Shown here one piece after another: positions 6,189 to 11,155 of a stretch of 11,155 bases of DNA (its first letter is position 1; each line of letters begins with the position of its first letter). The translations under genes were made by a program, and so were the position numbers. The stretch is from Bdellovibrionaceae bacterium UBA5009. GTDB lineage: Bacteria > Bdellovibrionota > Bdellovibrionia > Bdellovibrionales > Bdellovibrionaceae. The stretch covers positions 28,937-40,091 of the forward strand of contig DGYJ01000112.1 in the NCBI GenBank assembly GCA_002396665.1, in the 5' to 3' direction. The notes below the pieces were generated by a model, which had not been told where the DNA came from, searched no databases, and saw only the letters and a program-made list of their open reading frames with translations.

Positions 6189-7202
6189 ATGAATATGCAG
6201 CAAAGAAATCCAGTCCAAAAAACTAGCTATCTATCACAAGTTCGCAAATTTAGAAATTTGGCATATCAAGCTATTAAAAGATTTCCTATTGAAGTAGCAG
6301 ATATAAAATTTATACGTTTTGGAGAAAATGCAACATTTAAAATAATCGGTAAAAATAAAAATTTTGTATTGCGAATACATCGACCAAACTACCACAATCT
6401 AAATGCACTAAATGAAGAACTCAGCTGGATATTAAATCTTAGTAAAAAAACAGATGTCCTAGTACCTACTCCAATTCTTTCGAAAAATGGACAATTGATT
6501 GAGACTATGATTTCGAATGATTTCAAACAGGAAATGAACTGTGATGTTTTAAATTGGATTGATGGCCGACAAATTGAAAAGTCAGTCACACCAAAACATC
6601 TTTACGAACTTGGAGTACTGACATCAAAACTTCAAAATTACGGAAAAGAATCAACATGCAAAAATCGAATGTATTGGAATGCCTCGGGTCTAGCCGGAGA
6701 CAATCCAACCCTTGGCTCATTCGAAAATGTTTCTGCAATATCAAAAGATGACCAGAAATTTATAAATCTAACTCGTCCAGAAATTTACAAAAAACTATGT
6801 GAATATGAAAAAAAATTTCCCCACAAAATGGGACTCATTCACTCGGATCTACACTTTGGTAATTTAATCCGAACAAAAAATGATTTTGTACCCATAGATT
6901 TTGACGACTGCGGTTTTGGGTTTTTCGCCTATGATCTAGCAATTTCAATGCTCTCTCTTGAAAACAATTTAAATAAACCTTTAAGACAATTAAACCAATT
7001 TAAAGAACAACTTATTGAAGGCTATTGCAAAAATTCTACTTGGACCAAAGATGAAGAGGAAGTTCTTAAATACTTGTATCATGCTCGCCGTCTGAGTGGG
7101 ATTGGATGGCTCAACAGCCGCGCCGATAACCAACGACTTCAGAAGATGCTTCCTAAGTATGCTAAAAATGTTATTCAAAAGCTCAAAGAAGATTTTGATT
7201 AA
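6189..7202 (+). CDS. APH-fold phosphotransferase (aminoglycoside/choline kinase-like), AT-rich
   Basis: This 337-residue soluble kinase-like protein carries the phosphotransferase Brenner motif H218-S-D220-L-H-F-G-N225 and the metal-binding IDFDD (236-240). At the nucleotide-binding beta strand, FVLRIHRP (59-66) has Arg62 where many kinases have lysine, as seen in some members of this superfamily. The fold covers aminoglycoside kinases, choline and homoserine kinases and the SrkA stress kinase; the substrate cannot be told and resistance should not be assumed. The gene is visibly more AT-rich than the permease before it (6301-6360 has 11 G/C in 60), suggesting separate origin. Two nearby ATGs (6189, 6195) compete and the Shine-Dalgarno sequence is weak. 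Its TAA overlaps the stop of the opposing gene. Confidence 0.85.
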   Translation: MNMQQRNPVQKTSYLSQVRKFRNLAYQAIKRFPIEVADIKFIRFGENATFKIIGKNKNFVLRIHRPNYHNLNALNEELSWILNLSKKTDVLVPTPILSKNGQLIETMISNDFKQEMNCDVLNWIDGRQIEKSVTPKHLYELGVLTSKLQNYGKESTCKNRMYWNASGLAGDNPTLGSFENVSAISKDDQKFINLTRPEIYKKLCEYEKKFPHKMGLIHSDLHFGNLIRTKNDFVPIDFDDCGFGFFAYDLAISMLSLENNLNKPLRQLNQFKEQLIEGYCKNSTWTKDEEEVLKYLYHARRLSGIGWLNSRADNQRLQKMLPKYAKNVIQKLKEDFD

Positions 7203-8011
7203 AAAAAGTACTGTAAACTGATTTCTGGATGAATTGAATAGTCCAACTTAACTTCTTCCGGAGAATACAAATCATCGTAGGTTAGGCCATTTTTTTTATA
7301 CAGAAACTGCACATCAGTTCGTCCCGTATTGAACATTGCAGTCACTGCTGGGGTAAATGAAAAACCAAAATAGAAATACCAATTTTTAAATCTTTTTCCA
7401 ATTGTTGATCCCCCATGAAAATGCAATGGGGAATTTAAAATATCAATCAGCCCAATTTCACCTTGAATAAACCAATTTTTTACCAAATCCACTTGATGAA
7501 AAGTTGTTAAATTGATCTGCAGGGGCTTTGCTTTATAAAAAGGCCTCCGTAGTGAAAATGGCATTTTTTGTTCGAAGTAGTAATTTAAATGTAAATTGGT
7601 TGTCATCGTATAGCCATTTTCAAATTTTTGACTGTAGAGCAATTCATTCCAAACCGATTCCATCATATATGGTGTTGCGTATGTGCTATCGTACTCTTTA
7701 TTAAAGGTCTTAAAGTAATCAACTTGCCAGGCCCAACGATCGCCATCAGAATCCTCAGAAATCAGCCCGCGAACAGCCAAACTGTACATCTTATAATCAA
7801 GATACATCCACGGACTCGACCCTAATGTTACTTTATTGCTTACTCCGCAGGCTGCAAAGACAAAGCCCAATGTGCACTGACCAGCTGACATTAGCTCTGT
7901 TGTCGAACTTAAATTATGCCCAAAGAAAGTCAGCTTTGGATCTTCGGCGGCGATACAAAATTGTGCAAAAACAAAGACTGAAACAAATGTGGATTTAAAA
8001 ACTCGCATCAC
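7199..8011 (-). CDS. Predicted outer-membrane beta-barrel protein, family not recognised
   Basis: This 270-residue protein has an N-terminal signal peptide: basic MMRVFK, a hydrophobic stretch to about residue 20, and likely cleavage after FCIAA near 22. The rest has alternating polar and aromatic residues (for example YTMTTNLHLNYYFEQ and WYFYFGFSF) and ends LQYFF, with the terminal aromatic expected of BAM-inserted barrels. I recognise no family. Cys43 and Cys51 (numbering approximate) could form a disulfide. It is the last gene of the cytochrome b-Kir-barrel operon. Its first codon, GTG at 8011, directly follows the Kir stop, with AAAGGG at 8019-8024 seven bases upstream; ATG at 8008 is the alternative. 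Placement suggests a role linked to the envelope ion or redox function of its partners, which is inference. Confidence 0.7.
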   Translation of the reverse strand: MMRVFKSTFVSVFVFAQFCIAAEDPKLTFFGHNLSSTTELMSAGQCTLGFVFAACGVSNKVTLGSSPWMYLDYKMYSLAVRGLISEDSDGDRWAWQVDYFKTFNKEYDSTYATPYMMESVWNELLYSQKFENGYTMTTNLHLNYYFEQKMPFSLRRPFYKAKPLQINLTTFHQVDLVKNWFIQGEIGLIDILNSPLHFHGGSTIGKRFKNWYFYFGFSFTPAVTAMFNTGRTDVQFLYKKNGLTYDDLYSPEEVKLDYSIHPEISLQYFF

Positions 8012-8860
8012 CTACGTGCCCTTTAAAAGATGAAACTTTTCATAATTCATCGACTGGATTCGACCATCTTTAAGGGTGAAAATGTCCTCGAAGTGACGAT
8101 CAAAAATAAAATCTGTAGGGACATACATACAATTCGAGTGTATCGTTTGGGAAAATGTAGAATCATAGCCAATAACTGAAACGCCGATTTCTAAATTTTG
8201 ATCCATCAAATCCTTTAAAGTTAAATTATAAAGTGGGCTGTTTTCATCTATGATATGCATCACAGTCCAACTTAATGCAAAAAATAAACTTGAACTTCGA
8301 ACAACCGGAATATCCAACTGCCGACGAATACTTTCCCCTTCGATGGTTTTAAAATTCTTAAGAACCATCAACTTGACTTGGGCCTCAACAATTTGATTCG
8401 CCCGCAAATTACCCATGCGAAACATTAAAGTTTTCTTACCGTCAAATTGAGTGATTAAAATATTTTTTGAAAAAAGAATCCTCGCACTGGGCCTAGAGAA
8501 TTTTGCAAAAATTAGACCGGTGAGTACCGCAGTCACAAAAACTGACAAAACAGATTCTATGATGACAACAATGTGGGCCCAATCCCCTTTTGGATAAAAA
8601 GCGCCATATCCAACTGTTGAAAAAGTTTGAACGCTAAAGGCAAAGGCATTCCAAAGCGAAAGGTCTGTCCCCTGGACACTTCCTGGGACCAACCAATAGG
8701 CACAAGCAAATGAAAAATTAAAAAATAAAAAGAAAACTAAATAGGACAAAAAGAAGCGAGACCAACTGTAAAGCAATAAAGAATGATACAGATCTTGAGT
8801 CCAACCCGAATGAACTCCAATTTTTTGAATATTTTTAAAACGATGCTCTGTGCTTTCCAT
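8012..8860 (-). CDS. KirBac-type inward-rectifier potassium channel
   Basis: This 282-residue inner-membrane channel subunit has TM1 at about 35-57, a pore helix at 70-81 with the K+ selectivity filter TVGYG at 82-86, and TM2 at 97-118. FAKFSRPSARILFS (118-131) is the conserved link into the cytoplasmic immunoglobulin-like Kir domain. That domain is also marked by GYDSTFSQTIHSNCMY and FEDIF near the C-terminus. The short amphipathic N-terminus with GWTQDLYH matches the slide-helix region. Functional channels are tetramers conducting K+. The start lies two bases after the cytochrome stop, so translation is probably coupled. The stop TAG abuts the next gene's GTG. Nothing is missing relative to the family. 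Confidence 0.93.
   Translation of the reverse strand: MESTEHRFKNIQKIGVHSGWTQDLYHSLLLYSWSRFFLSYLVFFLFFNFSFACAYWLVPGSVQGTDLSLWNAFAFSVQTFSTVGYGAFYPKGDWAHIVVIIESVLSVFVTAVLTGLIFAKFSRPSARILFSKNILITQFDGKKTLMFRMGNLRANQIVEAQVKLMVLKNFKTIEGESIRRQLDIPVVRSSSLFFALSWTVMHIIDENSPLYNLTLKDLMDQNLEIGVSVIGYDSTFSQTIHSNCMYVPTDFIFDRHFEDIFTLKDGRIQSMNYEKFHLLKGT
8019..8024 (-). promoter_or_regulatory. Ribosome-binding site inside the end of the Kir gene
   Basis: AAAGGG on the minus strand lies within the last codons of the channel gene. It is seven bases before GTG (8011) and ten before ATG (8008), so spacing mildly favours the GTG start for the barrel protein. Confidence 0.5.
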
Positions 8861-8862
8861 TC

Positions 8863-9702
8863 CTATTCGTTTCCATTTTCAGAAGGGCTAGCCTCTTCTT
8901 CTGAGGGAGTAGAATCATTCGGAGAATTTTCTGTTCCACTTCCTAAGCCATAGCGCTCATCCTCAGGAGCCATGCCGGTATTCATTTCGGTAGAGCCCGA
9001 ATCAATTGCGCCGGGTTCAGCCCCTTCGCCCAACTGTAAAGTCGTCCCAAAAATTTTTAATGTCCCGGCTTTGTTATCAAAATTTTTGCTGACATAACCA
9101 AGAAAAATAAAAATCATGACTAAAAAAACAATCCCTGCCATCCAATTCGCAGGCTGACTGATGGCCTTGACATCCTCGGTTTTTTTATTCCCCGTCACCA
9201 TGCTGAGGCCAATCATTTCCTTGTGGCGGATTGTGTGAATGATAACCCCAACGACATGTCCAACGACAACAACAACAAAGGCATAGGCAAAAATTTCGTG
9301 AATTTCTTCGACAAACTCTTTGTTCATATCCTTAGCCATTAAAATGCCAGTCGTCGCCATTCCTAAAGCCAGCAGCATCATGGTCACTGCAGCCCAACTG
9401 GAAGCCGGATTATGACCCAAAGTTTTTTGCGTTTTAGAGGTCATCAAATCTTTAAAATACTGAACAAGCATTTTCGGTTGCAGCTGAAATGAATTAAATT
9501 TTGAATATTTGCCACCCACAAATCCCCACAGAATTCGAAGCACAACCATATAGGCCAATGTCAACCCCATGAGCATGTGGTATGGATATTGTATTGAATC
9601 ATCGTCGTAGGTTTTGGCGATGAAAAAAGCCCCGATGAAGTAGGCCGCAAAAAGCCAGTGAAAAATACGGGTTGGAAAGTCATAGACGCGGATGTTTTTC
9701 AT
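8863..9702 (-). CDS. Cytochrome b561-like (cytochrome b/b6 domain) membrane protein with extra TM and acidic tail
   Basis: This 279-residue protein has an N-terminal four-helix b-type cytochrome domain (PF01292-like). It begins RVYDFPTRIFHWLF, the classic first-helix motif with heme-ligand candidate His15. His42, His135, His149 and His156 are further membrane-associated candidates. Helices lie at about 13-30, 42-60, 103-123 and 137-158. A fifth helix at 187-204 is followed by about 75 residues ending in a Ser/Glu/Pro/Asn-rich acidic tail. Topology reasoning puts that tail in the periplasm. The family passes electrons between quinone and periplasmic partners. The start is supported by GGAG six bases upstream. 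It is first in the operon with the Kir channel, and divergent from a secreted PepSY-like protein, a partnership seen with such cytochromes. Confidence 0.88.
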   Translation of the reverse strand: MKNIRVYDFPTRIFHWLFAAYFIGAFFIAKTYDDDSIQYPYHMLMGLTLAYMVVLRILWGFVGGKYSKFNSFQLQPKMLVQYFKDLMTSKTQKTLGHNPASSWAAVTMMLLALGMATTGILMAKDMNKEFVEEIHEIFAYAFVVVVVGHVVGVIIHTIRHKEMIGLSMVTGNKKTEDVKAISQPANWMAGIVFLVMIFIFLGYVSKNFDNKAGTLKIFGTTLQLGEGAEPGAIDSGSTEMNTGMAPEDERYGLGSGTENSPNDSTPSEEEASPSENGNE

Positions 9703-9754
9703 ATGCTGCTCCAGTAAAGATCAAAATCATTATTGATGCTTGTCTGCAGCGTTA

Positions 9755-9784
9755 ATTCTAAACAAGGATTTGTGTATTGTGCAA
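9755..9784 (-). promoter_or_regulatory. Candidate promoter for the cytochrome b-Kir-barrel operon
   Basis: On the minus strand TTGCAC (9779-9784) and TAGAAT (9755-9760, 5/6 to consensus) are separated by 18 bp, giving a leader of about 45 bases before the ATG at 9702. The -35 overlaps the region where the divergent PepSY promoter would lie. Confidence 0.45.
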
Positions 9785-9786
9785 AT

Positions 9787-9815
9787 AATAGACTATTTTA
9801 ACGGACATATTGTCC
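9787..9815. promoter_or_regulatory. Two short palindromes in the PepSY-gene promoter region
   Basis: AATAG-A-CTATT lies at 9787-9797 and GGACA-TAT-TGTCC at 9803-9815. The first overlaps a weak -10 candidate TATTTT (9794-9799, with TTGTGT 9770-9775 as -35), and the second would cover the start of transcription. Arms are only 5 bp, so chance is possible for either; both are placed where operators are expected. Confidence 0.35.
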
Positions 9816-9828
9816 CCAACAAAAAACC

Positions 9829-9834
9829 AGGAGG
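9829..9834 (+). promoter_or_regulatory. Strong ribosome-binding site of the PepSY-like gene
   Basis: A full-consensus AGGAGG lies six bases before the ATG at 9841, the best ribosome-binding site in the window, predicting high expression of this small exported protein. Confidence 0.75.
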
Positions 9835-9840
9835 TTCAAA

Positions 9841-10098
9841 ATGAGAACATTATTCATCGTAGGCTTGATGCTTATGACCGCGGGCGTTGCTAACGCCAAA
9901 AAAAGCTGCACAGACCAACCAAAAGATAAATGGATGAGCGAAGCAGACTTTAAAAAGAAAGTTGAGGCCGAAGGATACAAAATCAGCAAGTTCAAGCAAC
10001 CTGGCACATGCTATGAAATCTATGGCACAGACAAAGATGGTAAAAAAGTAGAAATTTACTTTAATCCCGTTGATGGAAATGCAGTGAAGTCAAAATAA
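9841..10098 (+). CDS. Small secreted PepSY-like protein
   Basis: This 85-residue protein has a clean signal peptide: MRTLF, a hydrophobic core, and AXA-type cleavage after ANA at residue 19. The mature part of about 66 residues reads as one PepSY (PF13670-type) unit. A helix (SEADFKKKVEAEGY) is followed by strands KISKFKQ, YEIYGTDKDGKKVEIYFNP and a D-x-x-G turn. Cys23 and Cys57 could form a disulfide in the periplasm. Its role is not established; such small PepSY proteins often neighbour b-type cytochromes, as here, where it is divergent from the cytochrome operon. A periplasmic partner or modulator of that cytochrome is a reasonable inference. The start is fixed by AGGAGG. Confidence 0.82.
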   Translation: MRTLFIVGLMLMTAGVANAKKSCTDQPKDKWMSEADFKKKVEAEGYKISKFKQPGTCYEIYGTDKDGKKVEIYFNPVDGNAVKSK

Positions 10099-10127
10099 GA
10101 CACAGCAATTGTTTCTTCATAGATTCA

Positions 10128-10155
10128 TCCTGGGGTGGAGCAGACCACCCTAGGA
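10128..10155. terminator. Strong GC-rich hairpin between the PepSY and zinc-ribbon genes
   Basis: Positions 10128-10138 pair with 10145-10155 through 11 bp (one G-U wobble) around a 6-base loop, AGCAGA. It lies 29 bases after the PepSY stop and 19 bases beyond the end of the convergent zinc-ribbon gene, so it could serve both strands. Neither strand shows an immediate T tract, so it is not a canonical intrinsic terminator. It may instead be a 3'-end stabilising or factor-assisted structure. Confidence 0.5.
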
Positions 10156-10174
10156 CCAATCACAACATCAAGTT

Positions 10175-10360
10175 TTATCTGATTTTTTTGCCACAGTCAG
10201 AACAGTAGGTGTTGCGATCTTTGCGCCTTTGGGCATGTTTTTCTTCATTGCAAGACGTGGTAATATTGGGATTTATTTTTTCACCACAGTCTGGGCAAAA
10301 CCGAATTGTGACATTGGAACGTCCATGATTAAAATTACGACAGCGGACATCTTTAGACAT
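10175..10360 (-). CDS. Small zinc-ribbon protein
   Basis: This 61-residue protein carries metal-ligand candidates throughout. Cys7 and His12 sit in RCRNFNHGRSN, Cys22-x-x-Cys25 in FCPDCGEKIN, Cys37 and His42 in SCNEEKHAQRR, and Cys53-x-x-Cys56 in YCSDCGKKIR. The spaced CPxCG and CxDCG knuckles are typical of zinc ribbons. The arrangement [C-R-N-x-x-H-x-R-S-N]...[FCPxCG]...[C-x-E-x-x-H-A]...[YCxDCG] matches a small family of unknown function that I recall from proteobacteria. No signal peptide, so cytoplasmic. The ribosome-binding site is weak. No operon partner is evident; the Fic-like gene ends 158 bp upstream on the same strand. Confidence 0.7.
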   Translation of the reverse strand: MSKDVRCRNFNHGRSNVTIRFCPDCGEKINPNITTSCNEEKHAQRRKDRNTYCSDCGKKIR

Positions 10361-10518
10361 GGTTTTGTACTTTCGTGGAAGGTTTCATGCAGAAGGGCTA
10401 ACTGACAGTAGCACGAAATTGAATTGTGAACGCCTTTAATCTGAGTCTCTTCTCCTTGCACAAAAGAAACTAGCCTGGACTGCAGAACATGAGAAAATCC
10501 TTAGACCTTATTTAATCC
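10361..10518. other. 158-bp gap with nothing recognisable
   Basis: I find no convincing promoter, hairpin, repeat or small coding region here. It should contain the promoter of the zinc-ribbon gene and the 3' end of the Fic-gene transcript, but neither is recognisable. Confidence 0.5.
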
Positions 10519-11155
10519 CTACCCCTTCACCCTGTAGACGGCGCGGGCCTTGGTTCCCTGGATCTGAATTTTTCCGTCACGCACCCCTTGAGCCAGGTCA
10601 CGGCTGGCGGTAGGGGCAGAAATGTTTTTGTGCAAGGATTGGTAATCTTTGCGCGAAAACTCGCGGTTCGAAAAATGAAGCAAGGCCGACTCGATTCTAA
10701 CTGAGTAGTCATCTTTAATCGGCCGATAATCCGCCCGAAACAAATTCAATTCTTTTAAAATGAGTTCCAAAGAAAATTCGATAAAATGAGTGGACTCACC
10801 TTCATGATCACTTTTCTCAAGAGCCAAGTAATATTTCTTCTGCTCTCTATGAATCCAGCTTTCAACTGCAATGAATTCGAAAACTGGTGAATGCTCCATC
10901 AGTAGGCGCTGTTGCCAAAAACGCCCCATCCTACCATTCCCATCAATAAAGGGATGTATAAATTCAAGCTCGTAATGAAAAACACAGGCCTTAATTAAGG
11001 GATGAGCTTGCTTGTCTTTTTTGAGGAATTCAAACAGCTTTCCCATAAGGAGAGGAATCTGCTTGGCCGGCGGCGCCATTCTACTGATTTGAGTTCCCTT
11101 AAAAATCCCCACGGCAGTTGATCTGTATTGGCCAGGCTTTTCGACAAGACCACTC
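10519..11155 (-). CDS. Fic-domain protein, C-terminal part (5' end beyond window)
   Basis: The open frame runs off the right edge; in-frame sequence upstream of the GTG at 11112 reads GLVEKPGQYRSTAVGIFKG, the usual lead-in to a Fic core (PGQ-[FY]-R), so the true start lies outside. The catalytic Fic motif HPFIDGNGRMGR is complete at 10921-10956, including the catalytic His, the acidic Asp and both Arg residues, so AMP-transfer or related activity from ATP to a protein hydroxyl is expected. The C-terminal 60 or so residues (from about YSVRIESALLHFSNREFSRKD) look like a winged helix. This layout is common in chromosomal Fic regulators. Any N-terminal inhibitory helix is not visible. The target is unknown. 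Confidence 0.88.
   Translation of the reverse strand, partial: SGLVEKPGQYRSTAVGIFKGTQISRMAPPAKQIPLLMGKLFEFLKKDKQAHPLIKACVFHYELEFIHPFIDGNGRMGRFWQQRLLMEHSPVFEFIAVESWIHREQKKYYLALEKSDHEGESTHFIEFSLELILKELNLFRADYRPIKDDYSVRIESALLHFSNREFSRKDYQSLHKNISAPTASRDLAQGVRDGKIQIQGTKARAVYRVKG

Noticed and set aside
6189..7202. Antibiotic-resistance aminoglycoside kinase
   Set aside because: Only superfamily-level motifs are visible; most APH-fold proteins act on metabolites or have unknown substrates and no mobile-resistance context is present.
10273..10461. 62-residue minus-strand reading frame overlapping the zinc-ribbon gene
   Set aside because: It is a frame-shadow of the cysteine-patterned zinc-ribbon gene and has no recognisable motif or ribosome-binding site.
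10519..11155. Fic/Doc-type toxin-antitoxin pair
   Set aside because: The protein looks like a larger Fic protein with a C-terminal winged helix, and the adjacent small zinc-ribbon gene does not resemble a Fic antitoxin; the 5' side is outside the window.

Overview
The window looks like chromosomal DNA from a moderately AT-rich, Gram-negative bacterium. The Gram-negative reading rests on a signal-peptide-bearing, aromatic-ended protein that looks like an outer-membrane beta-barrel and on a KirBac-type potassium channel. The mix of peptide and amino-acid uptake, Kir channel and orphan membrane proteins would fit a Bdellovibrionota-type proteobacterium. That placement is only a low-confidence inference: no rRNA or taxonomic marker gene is present. 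I see no tRNA, rRNA, CRISPR array, insertion sequence, integrase or plasmid/phage origin.

Left part (1-2554, all + strand): the C-terminal tail of a GyrI-like effector-binding protein (2-151), a small YCII-like alpha/beta protein (163-528), a single-domain cupin (641-1114), an LCM-type SAM methyltransferase that appears to lack an internal block of about 40 residues (1183-1938), and a GNAT acetyltransferase (1991-2554). A perfect 8-bp-arm palindrome sits in the spacer of a candidate sigma-70-type promoter ahead of the cupin gene, a typical place for a repressor operator. Between the GNAT gene and the next gene lies a striking intergenic element with 23-bp perfect inverted arms (2571-2680).

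Middle part (2698-7202): a divergent pair made of an OPT-family oligopeptide transporter (minus strand, 2698-4572) and an APC/LAT-type amino-acid permease (plus strand, 4726-6150). They share a control region carrying an operator-like palindrome, and together suggest co-regulated uptake of peptides and amino acids. A noticeably AT-rich APH-fold kinase gene follows (6189-7202). It meets the next operon tail to tail, the two stop codons overlapping in a single TTAA.

Right part (7199-10098): a tightly packed minus-strand operon runs cytochrome b561-like protein, then KirBac potassium channel, then a predicted outer-membrane barrel, with gaps of 2 and 0 bp. A small secreted PepSY-like protein is divergently transcribed from the same 138-bp control region. 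This is the part of the window most likely to be a functional system worth study: a redox membrane protein physically coupled to a K+ channel and an unknown outer-membrane protein.

Right end (10128-11155): a strong 11-bp hairpin, a small zinc-ribbon protein, and the C-terminal part of a Fic-domain protein cut by the window edge. No gap without a gene exceeds 300 bases. The largest are 10361-10518 (nothing recognisable), 4573-4725, 2555-2697 and 9703-9840 (the last three are described as features).
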